Assembly: GCA_965247735.1 (NCBI GenBank)
Contig: CBDFHN010000002.1
Location: forward strand, 4,278,001-4,342,000
Source of the DNA: JAOXRU01 sp965247735
GTDB taxonomy: Bacteria; Bacteroidota; Bacteroidia; Flavobacteriales; Flavobacteriaceae
DNA: 64,000 nucleotides
Direction: 5' to 3'
Shown here: in pieces, positions 46,726 to 54,578 of the stretch
How positions within the stretch are numbered: the stretch's first letter is position 1
Layout: the number at the start of each line of letters is the position of its first letter
The notes under the pieces: generated by a model
Databases searched by the model: none
Seen by the model: only the letters and a program-made list of their open reading frames with translations
What the model was told of the DNA's origin: nothing
Translations under genes and position numbers: made by a program

Positions 46726-46987
46726 CAAGGTTGAAAACCTTGAGCTTTGTATTTTCAGGAGTGGGTTCTAAGGATCTGTAATCCTGTAAATATTACTTTA
46801 GTACAAAAGCTGAAGCCCTAGCTTCAAAGTTATTTTATGAAATAAAAAAAGCAAGGTTTAAAACCTTGAGCTTTGTATTTTCAGGAGTGGGTTCTAGGGA
46901 TCTGCAATCCTGTAAATATTACTTTAGTACAAAAGCTGAAGCCCTAGCTTCAAAGTTATTTTATGAAATAAAAAAAGCAAGGTTGAA
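46682..46987. repeat. 126-bp tandem repeat, 2.4 copies
   Basis: Units start at 46682, 46808 and 46934 (exact 126-base period); the third is partial to about 46987. Each unit begins AGCTGAAGCCCTAGCTTC and contains a perfect hairpin CAAGGTT-GAA-AACCTTG in most copies. No ORF is consistent with it. A diverged copy recurs at about 47666-47815. Confidence 0.9.
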
Positions 46988-47100
46988 GATCAATAATATT
47001 AAAAAAAAATAATTATTATCATTTTTTTCATTGATAAAAAACGAAATCAACAAAGGAGATTCATAAATACCACTAAAACAATAACAAATAATGCGCTAAA

Positions 47101-47261
47101 CAAAAAAATCTAGTCTGACTATATTCTGTCTAAATTTATTGTTCATTCCATAAATTATAGGAACTCGCTGCGCTCAAACAGCCTATAATTTTATATGGAA
47201 TTTTACTGCAAATTTCACGACAGAATTTAGATATGACGTTAAAGAGAGTATCATTCAAAAG
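47101..47261. repeat. 161-bp direct repeat, copy 1
   Basis: Nearly identical to 47416-47576, offset 315 bases, with one difference noticed (GAGAGT versus GACAGT). It contains an internal inverted repeat, CCATAAATTATAGG (47148-47161) with CCTATAATTTTATATGG (47182-47198). Non-coding. Confidence 0.88.
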
Positions 47262-47415
47262 GAACTTATTGTTGTTTTAGTAAATACTTGTTTTCATTTG
47301 TTTTAAGGTGTAGAGTGTTAGTGATGTGTGCCAAAAAAGCGAAATCGAGGAAGGAGATTCACGAAATCTTAAACAAATAATTATTATCATTTTTTTCATT
47401 GATAAAAAAACGAAA

Positions 47416-47576
47416 CAAAAAAATCTAGTCTGACTATATTCTGTCTAAATTTATTGTTCATTCCATAAATTATAGGAACTCGCTGCGCTCAAACAGCCTA
47501 TAATTTTATATGGAATTTTACTGCAAATTTCACGACAGAATTTAGATATGACGTTAAAGACAGTATCATTCAAAAG
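47416..47576. repeat. 161-bp direct repeat, copy 2
   Basis: Second copy of the element at 47101-47261. Both copies are preceded by a shared AATTATTATCATTTTTTTCA segment (about 47010 and 47377), so the duplicated unit is probably longer with an internal length difference. Confidence 0.88.
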
Positions 47577-47665
47577 AAACCAATTTTACTTTCTTATCTC
47601 TTTAATGTCTATAAAAAAAAGGGAGTTAAATAGTTTGTGAAAAAAAAAGTTTAGGACAGGATTGA

Positions 47666-47815
47666 CTGAAAACCTTGAGCTTTGTATTTTTAGGAGGGGG
47701 TTCTAAGGATATTTAATCCTGTAGCAACTGTATTAGTTAAAGAAGCTGAAGCCTAGCTTCAAAGCTTGTTTATTAAATAAAAAAGCAAAGGTTGAAAACC
47801 TTGTGCTTTATATCT
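47666..47815. repeat. Diverged copy of the 126-bp repeat
   Basis: GAAAACCTTGAGCTTTGTAT, GGTTCTAAGGAT and GCTGAAGCCTAGCTTCAAAG recur here in the same order as in 46682-46987 with substitutions and small gaps. Confidence 0.7.
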
Positions 47816-47950
47816 CTAAGAGGGAAGTGTAAGAGAATTTCTTTTTGTGTTTTGCTATTTATATAAAACAAAAGCTTTTATAGGGCAATAAGCACAGTAG
47901 GTTTTTTGATGGAAGAAAGTATTTAATTGTAAGCATATATTAATAGAATA

Positions 47951-48658
47951 CTATGGTATGGAATTTAGCTTTATATAATGTTCGGATTTAGTACCAAACT
48001 GTGCTCTTACAAACTGTTTTATGATTACTTTTTGTTTGATTAGGTTTTTAAATACCGTTTGTCTTTTTGCAGTAATGGGTTTTAGCTTTGCAATTTCTTT
48101 TTCTGCTGTACTATTTGTATTTTCTATTTCTAAATGCAATGCCTTTAGTGCTGCAATTGTAATTAAAGTATTAGGTGGATTGTACTCCTTACCTAGACTT
48201 TCTAAAGTGGTTATAATAGTACCAAGATCTGTCCATCGGCTACCAAAGGTTTTTTCTACTTGACTAATTCTTTTAGTGGTCTTATCGGTCGCTGATGGCT
48301 TTACGTATTTAGAAGTTCCTCTTATATGACGTATAAGTTTGCTAATACGGATGTGATGTATGTCTTCTTTGCCTTTTAGTGCAAATACAAACTTGTTTAT
48401 GGAAGATAGCCTTGAGGATAGGGATTCTGGTTTATCATCATATAGGCCTTGTCTTTTGTTGATTTGCTTTTTTGTGATAATGTCTTGTTTTTCATAATTA
48501 ACCATTATGATATTTGCTGATTTAACATTTTTTTGGAGCTCGGGTAATCCAGCAAACTTTGTTGGGGCTATATAGCCTGGTATTAGCGCTAAGTTTTCGC
48601 TAAATTTTTTAATCTGTGCTAGTATACTAGCGTACGATTGTCTTGATTTTGATGACAT
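47951..48658 (-). CDS. Hypothetical protein, helical
   Basis: 235 residues from ATG 48658; a TTG at 48688 would extend the frame but overlaps the probable promoter box at 48686-48693. The sequence is Lys/Ser/Ile-rich and largely helical without signal or membrane segment (SSKSRQSYASILAQIKKFSENL at the start, read in part). I do not recognise a domain. It is the only minus-strand gene beyond 30.3 kb, isolated between two repeat regions, which suggests acquisition with the surrounding accessory DNA. Confidence 0.7.
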   Translation of the reverse strand: MSSKSRQSYASILAQIKKFSENLALIPGYIAPTKFAGLPELQKNVKSANIIMVNYEKQDIITKKQINKRQGLYDDKPESLSSRLSSINKFVFALKGKEDIHHIRISKLIRHIRGTSKYVKPSATDKTTKRISQVEKTFGSRWTDLGTIITTLESLGKEYNPPNTLITIAALKALHLEIENTNSTAEKEIAKLKPITAKRQTVFKNLIKQKVIIKQFVRAQFGTKSEHYIKLNSIP

Positions 48659-48685
48659 ATTCTTAATTTTAAGATTTATACGGTT

Positions 48686-48693
48686 CAAATTTA
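48686..48693 (-). promoter_or_regulatory. Probable -7 box of the orphan gene
   Basis: Minus strand reads TAAATTTG, 27 bases upstream of the ATG at 48658. Confidence 0.4.
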
Positions 48694-48845
48694 TAATAAT
48701 ATTCTCTATGTGAAATAAGAAAAACCCTACAATGTTGTGAAATCATACTATATTGTTGTATATAATTGCTATGTTGTGGTGTGGAGCGTTGATTATTAGG
48801 TAGTTGTGTTGTGGGTAAGGTGTTTTTTTCTTAATAGATACTCCA

Positions 48846-49076
48846 ATTATTGCCCTAGCAACTACAATTATTGGCAAGGATAGACATATTATTGGCAAGG
48901 TAACTGCAATTATCGGCAAGGCAAGACATATTATTGTTATGGTAAGGCAAATTATTGGCAAGGCAACTAAAATTGTTGACAAGGAAACTAAAATTGTTGA
49001 CAAGGAAACTACTATTATTGGTCTAGCAACTTGTATTATTGGATTAGCAAGGTCTATTAATACTTTAGCAAGGCAT
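48846..49076. repeat. 21-bp minisatellite, 11 units
   Basis: Eleven consecutive 21-base units start at 48846 (48867, 48888 and so on to 49056); the best copies read ATTATTGGCAAGGCAACTAAA. Units vary at several positions. As the period is a multiple of three, both strands hold open frames with a seven-residue repeat, but neither has coding character. It directly precedes the first promoter/leader repeat. Confidence 0.9.
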
Positions 49077-49214
49077 AATTTTGTTATGCTATGTATTTTA
49101 TTACTGACATTATTTTTCTATAGTATTAATGTATATTGTCTGTATGTTTTTTATATTTGGGTGACTATAGGAGAAATAATCCCTATATGGTGTTTATTTC
49201 TAAGTTGGCAATAA
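49077..49214 (+). promoter_or_regulatory. Promoter/leader repeat copy A (before TIR gene)
   Basis: Contains the shared core CTGTATGTTTTTTATATTTG with -7 box TATATTTG at 49152-49159, 75 bases before the ATG. The 5' portion of the longer repeat is absent here, replaced by the minisatellite. Ends at the junction TAAG|TTGGCAATA. Confidence 0.75.
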
Positions 49215-49233
49215 TTAAAAAAAAACAGAAGAA

Positions 49234-50253
49234 ATGAAAGTATTTATAAGTTGGTCAGGTAACAAAAGTCATAAAGTTGCTTTGGTATATAGAGATTGGC
49301 TACCTTCAGTTATTCAAACAATCGAGCCATATGTTTCCTCAGAAGACATTGATAAAGGAGCAAGATGGAGTACTGATATTGCAACGGAATTAGAAGATTC
49401 AACTTTTGGAATACTGTGTGTTACTAATGAAAATTTGAATGCACCTTGGCTTGCTTTTGAAGCAGGTGCTCTATCTAAAACTATGGATAAAGCCTTTGTT
49501 AGTCCTTTTCTTTTTGATATAAAAAGGTCAGAAGTTGATGGACCAATTTTACAATTTCAATCAACCATTTTTCAAAAGGAAGACATTAAGAAACTTGTTA
49601 AAACTCTGAATAAAGCCTGTGGTGAACAATCTATTACTGATGCACGTTTAGAAAAAGCATTTGAAGTTTGGTTTCCTACTTTAGAAGAAGAATTGAACAA
49701 ACTCAAGGACATTGCTGATGAACCTAAAAAATCTGATGAACAAAATGGATATTCATCCGAGATTTTAGAAGAGATTTTAGATTTATCCAGAAATAATCAA
49801 AAACTTTTACGAAATCCTGACCCCAAATTAACCGAATCGATAGAAAATATAAGTCAGAATATCAAAGAACAAAGGAATTATATGCGTCATAACTCTGATG
49901 CAGATGTTAAAAGAATGTCAAGGAAATTTCATCCAATGATGATTGAAGAATTAATGCATATGATGCCTAAATCAAAATCAAATCATTACGGATTTCTAAT
50001 TGCTTTAAGTTTATTTAGAAATGATTTTCCTTGGATTTATGATGCAGGAAAAGAACTTGTTGATATTTTAAAATCAAAGTCCAGTAAAACGAGTAAAAGA
50101 GAAGCAGTTTCTGAATTTAAACAGTTAATGGAAATAACAACTGAACATCCTATGATGAGAGAAATGTCTGGAATGCGAAAGGAATCTCGAATGTATATGC
50201 GGGAAATACCTCATATGATGATGCGATTTATCGATAAAATTGATGAAGAGTAA
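49234..50253 (+). CDS. TIR-domain protein with uncharacterised C-terminal domain
   Basis: 339 residues. The N-terminal about 150 residues form a TIR-like domain: FISWSGNKSHKVA, a WLPSVIQTIEP strand/loop, SSEDIDKGARW, and NAPWLAFEAGALSK, where the Glu is a candidate NADase residue. The C-terminal region (about 165-339) is helical, Met-rich (MMIEELMHMMPKSK, MREMSGMRKESRMYMREIPHMMMRF in part) and unknown to me. TIR proteins often act in phage defence or signalling by cleaving NAD+, so a defence role is plausible but not shown. Flanked by the inverted repeat GTTGGCAATA (49204-49213) / TATTGCCAA (50255-50263). Confidence 0.85.
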   Translation: MKVFISWSGNKSHKVALVYRDWLPSVIQTIEPYVSSEDIDKGARWSTDIATELEDSTFGILCVTNENLNAPWLAFEAGALSKTMDKAFVSPFLFDIKRSEVDGPILQFQSTIFQKEDIKKLVKTLNKACGEQSITDARLEKAFEVWFPTLEEELNKLKDIADEPKKSDEQNGYSSEILEEILDLSRNNQKLLRNPDPKLTESIENISQNIKEQRNYMRHNSDADVKRMSRKFHPMMIEELMHMMPKSKSNHYGFLIALSLFRNDFPWIYDAGKELVDILKSKSSKTSKREAVSEFKQLMEITTEHPMMREMSGMRKESRMYMREIPHMMMRFIDKIDEE

Positions 50254-50254
50254 C

Positions 50255-50446
50255 TATTGCCAATAAAGTATATACTTAATGCTTGAGGTCAGTGTTTAAC
50301 CTAAGTTCAGGCATAGTTATAAAGTCCGCAAAATTTTCAATTTTGCGTTAAAATCGGAAAGAACAATTTAAAAATTTGGCTAAGTGCTTAACCGAAAATT
50401 ATTGTATTTTCAATCAGCACTAAGTATATACAAACCGTTGTAGTGC
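50255..50446. other. Palindromic spacer between TIR and DUF4375-like genes
   Basis: Arms GTATATACTTAATGCT (50268-50283) and AGCACTAAGTATATAC (50416-50431) match at 15 of 16 bases. Inside lie a perfect 9-bp hairpin CGCAAAATT-TTC-AATTTTGCG (about 50328-50348) and GAAAAT/ATTTTC around TATTGT. The spacer ends lie at the gene-specific inverted repeats of both neighbours. It resembles a large folded recombination site in layout (attC-like), an inference. Confidence 0.6.
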
Positions 50447-50464
50447 ATTTGAGAAACAAAACTT

Positions 50465-50878
50465 ATGACAAGAGAAGAAGCCCAAAATACTTGGGAAAAA
50501 ATAGTCGATTTAGGATTCACGGATTATAATAAATTGACTCGGCAACAGAGAGTATGGTTTAATGTTGAACCCTTGACAACTGACGGATTATGGGACCATT
50601 ATATGAATCACGGAGCGGACAAAAATGCTGATACAATTGCGGATTTGGAATATCTGAATTTTAATTCGGTTGCAAACCAATTACGTGAATTCAATAAAAC
50701 CTATTTCCCAAATGGAGTTCCTGAAGGACCTGATGTAAGACAAGGACAGTTTGACAAATTTGATGAAGACGAACTGGAAGATGTTATTGAGGAAATGGAT
50801 GATAAATTTTGGAAAGTATCAGACGAATTAGAAAATACTCTGATGAAACACATAAATAATAGTGGAATTGGAAAATAA
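50465..50878 (+). CDS. DUF4375 (DMP19-like) protein
   Basis: 137 residues, acidic, no signal. WFNVEPLTTDGLWDHYMNHGAD, DTIADLEYL and NGVPEGPDVRQGQFD (in parts) match the DUF4375/DMP19-like pattern, a small helical fold found in accessory and polymorphic-toxin-associated loci; function not established. Flanked by GTTGTAGTGC (50437-50446) and GCACTACAA (50884-50892), a 9-bp perfect gene-specific inverted repeat. Confidence 0.8.
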   Translation: MTREEAQNTWEKIVDLGFTDYNKLTRQQRVWFNVEPLTTDGLWDHYMNHGADKNADTIADLEYLNFNSVANQLREFNKTYFPNGVPEGPDVRQGQFDKFDEDELEDVIEEMDDKFWKVSDELENTLMKHINNSGIGK

Positions 50879-50883
50879 AAAAC

Positions 50884-50945
50884 GCACTACAATAACTAAG
50901 CGTTCGTGTGGTCGGTACGACCCCAACATGAACGCCGTGTTGACT
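50884..50945. other. Short attC-like site S1
   Basis: GCGTTCGTGT (50900-50909) pairs with ACATGAACGC (50926-50935), one G-T pair, and inner GGTCG/CGACC (50910-50914/50918-50922) closes a three-base loop. Outer ends are ATAAC and GTTGACT. Size and two-box geometry resemble integron attC sites; related copies lie at 56941-57005 and 59091-59139. Confidence 0.6.
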
Positions 50946-51149
50946 GGCTCACAGACGTTTTTTTAGTAAAGCCGAGTAACGTAGTGGTAATAATTAATAA
51001 GCCATTTGTAATGCGCTTAAACATGAATAGCATATAGTAATGGGTAGAGATAACATTGTAATAGGTACTTCTTACAAACGGATGCTAAATGTGATTTTAT
51101 TTTTGACTTAGGTTTTTAAGTATTGTCAACACTGGTTTTAAGCACATTA
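50946..51149. other. Gene-free stretch before promoter/leader repeat B
   Basis: No ORF or RNA is recognised. It is unlike the 5' part of the other long spacers, so this spacer looks like a fusion of a short site S1 with unrelated sequence and a truncated promoter repeat. Confidence 0.4.
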
Positions 51150-51262
51150 TTGTTCTTGTATGTTTTGCTGTAGTATTAGTACATATCTTCTGTATGTTTT
51201 TTATATTTGGGTAGTTATAAGAGAGATGAATACTATATGGTGTTTATTTCTAAGTTACATAC
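51150..51262 (+). promoter_or_regulatory. Promoter/leader repeat copy B (before TPR gene)
   Basis: Core CTGTATGTTTTTTATATTTG with TATATTTG at 51202-51209, 69 bases before the ATG. Ends at the junction TAAG|TTACATACC. Confidence 0.78.
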
Positions 51263-51277
51263 CATTAAAAACAAAAT

Positions 51278-52291
51278 ATGAGACAATTAATATTAACGAT
51301 AACATTTCTATTTTCTTCAATATTTATATTCGCGCAAAATACTGTTGAAGATTATGTAAAAGAAGGAATTAAATTTCACGATAATAGAGAATATGACAAA
51401 GCAATAATAGAATACAATAAAGCACTTGAATTAGATCCTAAATCAACACTTATTAATTATGAAATATCTTTGAGCTACTTCTCAAAAGGGAATTATAAAG
51501 AAGCTATTAAATATTCAGACTTTGTTTTAAAGCAAAAAGAAAATCATATGTTACAGGCGTATCTTACAAAAGGTTCAGCTTTAGATATGCTAGGAAAAAC
51601 AAAGGAATCAATAAAATTATTCGAAAAAGCTATAAAGCAAAAAGAGAATCACTACTTACTTAATTATAATTTAGGTTTAAATTATTACAAGTTAGGTAAC
51701 TTAGATAAAGCCGAAGAAAATGTAATTAGAGCTATCGAATTAAACTCAAATCACTCAAGTAGTCATTTGATGTTAGCAAATATTCATAATCAAAAGGGAA
51801 ACTCTGTCCAGACATTATTAGCAACACATTATTTTCTGTTTTTAGAACCAAACGGTAAAAGGTCTGAAGAAGCTTATCAAATGTTGCAAAATAATTTTGG
51901 TGGAAACGTATCAAAAAATTCAAATAAACCAAATACAATAAATATAATGCTATCACCAAATAATGATAGACAATTTGGTGCTGCAGAATTAATGATTTCA
52001 ATGCTGGAAGCTTCTAAATCTATAGAGGAAAATGAAGGGAAAACTGAAGACGAAATGTTTATTAAAAATACAGAATCATTTTTTAAAGTACTAGGAGAGT
52101 TGAAGAAAAAGAAAAACAAAGAAATCTGGTGGACTTTTTATACAACATTCTTTTATGATTTGGCAAAAAGTGAGCATTTGGAAACATATTGCAATTACAT
52201 TATACAAATCGCGAATGAAAGCTCACAGAAATGGTTAACAGAGAATAATACTAAGTTAACAGAATTTGACACTTGGTTGAAAAGTAAATAA
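51278..52291 (+). CDS. Secreted TPR-repeat protein
   Basis: 337 residues. Signal peptide MRQLILTITFLFSSIFIFAQ, then four to five tetratricopeptide repeats (about 25-200: KAIIEYNKALELDPKST, KEAIKYSDFVLKQKE, ESIKLFEKAIKQKENHY, KAEENVIRAIELNSNHS), followed by about 130 residues without recognised domain (NIMLSPNNDRQFGAAELMIS). Probably a periplasmic interaction scaffold. Flanked by the best terminal inverted repeat of the array: GTTACATACCATTA (51254-51267) and TAATGGTATGTAAC (52292-52305), 14 of 14 bases, starting right after the stop codon. Confidence 0.85.
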   Translation: MRQLILTITFLFSSIFIFAQNTVEDYVKEGIKFHDNREYDKAIIEYNKALELDPKSTLINYEISLSYFSKGNYKEAIKYSDFVLKQKENHMLQAYLTKGSALDMLGKTKESIKLFEKAIKQKENHYLLNYNLGLNYYKLGNLDKAEENVIRAIELNSNHSSSHLMLANIHNQKGNSVQTLLATHYFLFLEPNGKRSEEAYQMLQNNFGGNVSKNSNKPNTINIMLSPNNDRQFGAAELMISMLEASKSIEENEGKTEDEMFIKNTESFFKVLGELKKKKNKEIWWTFYTTFFYDLAKSEHLETYCNYIIQIANESSQKWLTENNTKLTEFDTWLKSK

Positions 52292-52305
52292 TAATGGTAT
52301 GTAAC

Positions 52306-52545
52306 AATGTATCCTATGTAAAGCCTTAATCGAGTACTCTAAAGTTAATATTTTAGTTGCAATTAGTTCCTGATGTTGGTTTTTGGGGTGTTGCATTGTA
52401 GATGATTGCTTTTGGTGCTGTTTTTAAGTACTGTATTAATTGTATGTTTTTCTATAGTATTAGTACATATAATCTGTATGTTTTTTATATTTGGGTAGCT
52501 ATAGGAGAGATGAATGTTATGTGGCATTTATTAACTAGTTGAACC
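52306..52545 (+). promoter_or_regulatory. Promoter/leader repeat copy C (before S41 peptidase)
   Basis: Full-length copy (about 240 bp) beginning AATGTATCCTATGTAAAGCC, with the segment AAAGTTAATATTTTAGTTGC shared by copies C, D, E and F, and -7 box TATATTTG at 52486-52493, 74 bases before the ATG. Ends at ACTAG|TTGAACC. Confidence 0.8.
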
Positions 52546-52566
52546 AATACGAAAAACGAAATTTGA

Positions 52567-53640
52567 ATGAAAAAATACTCATTAATATTATTGATTTCAA
52601 CTCTATCTTTTAGTTGTTCAGGACAAATCAATAAATCAAGAAAGACGGAATCTAAAGGAGTTTTAGATTCAATTATTTCTATTACTAAAACACATTCGAT
52701 TTATAATGATAATGTTGATTGGTCAAAATTAGAGAAAAGAGTTTATGATAAGTTTATTGATTCAGATTCTATCTCATCTATTATTGAACCAGTCAAATAT
52801 TTGTTATCAGAGCTTAAAGATTTTCACGGCTTCTTTACTGTAATTGATAAACAATATAAGGCCAATGGAGAAAAACTACGTAAAGTACCTTATGATAACT
52901 CAAGTAAAGTATATAAAGATGAAATCAACGAAATTTATAAAAAATCGATTCAGAGTAAAATAATTAATGGCCGAATACTTGAAGATTCTACTGCTTATAT
53001 AGAAATTCCTATGGTACTAAACTATACCAATGACCAAGAGATAAATATTGAATATGCTCTAAAAATAAGAAAAAAGATAATTGAACTTAATAAACATAAC
53101 CCAAAAGGCTATATAATAGATTTAAGAAGGAATCTTGGAGGAACTGTTTTTCCTATGCTTGCTGGTCTTGGAGAATTATTTAATGATATAAGTTTAGGAG
53201 GAATGACTAAAGATGGTAAGGAGTTTTCTAATCAATGGTATCTTAAAGACGGAAATATATATATGGAAGAAGATAATTTAATTCCAAACTTACCAAATAC
53301 GACTTGTAATTGTGATATAACAAAAGTAAATAAAAAAGTAGCTGTTCTAATAGGAAGATATACAGCAAGTTCGGGAGAATTGGTTGCGTCATCTCTTAAA
53401 AGTCAGAAAAATGTGATGTTATTTGGTGAGCAAACAATGGGAATGAGTACAACAACTGGATGGTTTCTCATTAGTCCCAATGTAACTATCAATCCAGCTA
53501 CAAGTTACTATATGAGTATTGATAAAACGGCTCATATAGATGGTGTCATTCCAGATATAATAATTGAAGAAAATTTCGATTATAAAAATCCTACAATTGG
53601 CCATGTACTTGAAAAAGCAAAAAAATGGATAAGTGAATAA
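52567..53640 (+). CDS. S41-family peptidase lipoprotein
   Basis: 357 residues. Lipoprotein signal (LSFSC, Cys near 17). The S41 core shows IIDLRRNLGGTVFPML and the nucleophile segment YTASSGELVASSL (TASSGE), followed by GEQTMGMSTTTGWF where the usual GKG Lys is absent, as in the group of S41 enzymes that uses GxxTxGxST. No PDZ domain is evident, only a short N-terminal domain. Possibly a periplasmic protease acting on unfolded or C-terminal peptide. A second S41 gene begins at 62790. Confidence 0.85.
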   Translation: MKKYSLILLISTLSFSCSGQINKSRKTESKGVLDSIISITKTHSIYNDNVDWSKLEKRVYDKFIDSDSISSIIEPVKYLLSELKDFHGFFTVIDKQYKANGEKLRKVPYDNSSKVYKDEINEIYKKSIQSKIINGRILEDSTAYIEIPMVLNYTNDQEINIEYALKIRKKIIELNKHNPKGYIIDLRRNLGGTVFPMLAGLGELFNDISLGGMTKDGKEFSNQWYLKDGNIYMEEDNLIPNLPNTTCNCDITKVNKKVAVLIGRYTASSGELVASSLKSQKNVMLFGEQTMGMSTTTGWFLISPNVTINPATSYYMSIDKTAHIDGVIPDIIIEENFDYKNPTIGHVLEKAKKWISE

Positions 53641-53698
53641 GTACTGGCTAGGACAAGCCGTTTAAAAAACGTTGTACAACATTTAACACACACTAAAA
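53641..53698. other. Short spacer with palindrome
   Basis: Contains a near-palindrome AACGTTGTACAACA at about 53667-53680, which is echoed by AACGTTGTTCAACA after the next gene (54308-54321). Confidence 0.5.
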
Positions 53699-54298
53699 TT
53701 GAAGTCAGAAAAGGAAAAATTTGGATTTGTCTATGTTGAGAATGACGGAACAGTACGTGAATTAGATAAAGATGAAATTGAATATCTGCAAACGGAATTT
53801 CAATCAGGTGATGGAGCAAGACCTTACGTCAAGAGTAGTTATGATCAACTAACACCTGATAAAAAGATTTTAGGTTTTCTTCATAGAAATAAAGTCCCAA
53901 AAGAAATCGAAATAATAAATACTAACTTAAGGTACGCAGAAATGAGATTCCCGATTGGTATTTATGATTCGAATAAAGCAATTGAATTACCAGTCGGAAT
54001 TTATAGCATTAAAGTTCTAGGTGGTTGGAGTGTTTCTATCGGAAACTTTTCAATAGAATTAAGGAACAAAGAAAATGGAAAAGTAATTAAGCCAAAAGCT
54101 GCGAATTGGAGAATTCAATCATATGAGTTTGGAGAAAGGGCAAAAAAAATAATGACTCTTGATATTCCAGAACGTGGAGTTTATTTTATTGATTTCAAAA
54201 ACCAAAAGGGTTTGAAAATTAGACCTTCTAATTTGTTTTTCATTCGGTTATTTGAAAAGGAACTACCAAATGAAAAGTTGGAAATTTGGATTGGATGA
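53699..54298 (+). CDS. Hypothetical protein
   Basis: 199 residues from a TTG start. The N-terminal half has FGFVYVENDG, a GDGARPYVKSSYDQL motif and GFLHRNKVPKEI, features of a family of uncharacterised flavobacterial proteins; the C-terminal half is beta-rich. No signal peptide. It shares its outer inverted repeat partly with the S41 gene: GTTGAAC at 52538-52544 and GTTCAAC at 54313-54319, so both genes may form one cassette. An earlier start is limited by the spacer. Confidence 0.7.
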   Translation: MKSEKEKFGFVYVENDGTVRELDKDEIEYLQTEFQSGDGARPYVKSSYDQLTPDKKILGFLHRNKVPKEIEIINTNLRYAEMRFPIGIYDSNKAIELPVGIYSIKVLGGWSVSIGNFSIELRNKENGKVIKPKAANWRIQSYEFGERAKKIMTLDIPERGVYFIDFKNQKGLKIRPSNLFFIRLFEKELPNEKLEIWIG

Positions 54299-54319
54299 AA
54301 ATAAAAAACGTTGTTCAAC

Positions 54320-54553
54320 AATGGCGGGTGTGTAACGCCATAATATAGTACTGTAAAGTTAATATTTTAGTTGCAATTAGCTCTTGATGTTGATTTTTGG
54401 GGTGTTGAATTGTTTATGATTGCTTCTTGGTGTGTTTTTAAGTATTATATTGATTGTATGTTTTGCTGTAGTATTAGCATATATTATCTGTATGTTTTTT
54501 ATATTTGGGTAGTTATAAGAGAGATGAATGCTATGCGGCGTTTATTAATTAGT
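54320..54553 (+). promoter_or_regulatory. Promoter/leader repeat copy D (before AlkB gene)
   Basis: Begins AATGGCGGGTGTGTAACGCC and ends GGCGTTTATTAATTAG; AACGCC near the left end pairs with GGCGTT near the right end, as L boxes would. -7 box TATATTTG at 54500-54507, 72 bases before the ATG. Confidence 0.8.
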
Positions 54554-54578
54554 CGGCAACAATAAAATAAAAATAAAA

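Noticed and set aside
46540..46728. Minus-strand ORF over tRNA-Arg
   Set aside because: It is the antisense of the tRNA and adjoining terminator.
48846..49076. CRISPR array
   Set aside because: Units are contiguous with no unique spacers, are too short and no cas genes are present.
48743..49214. Open frames on both strands through the 21-bp minisatellite
   Set aside because: They result from a period divisible by three; composition is repetitive and no family features are visible.
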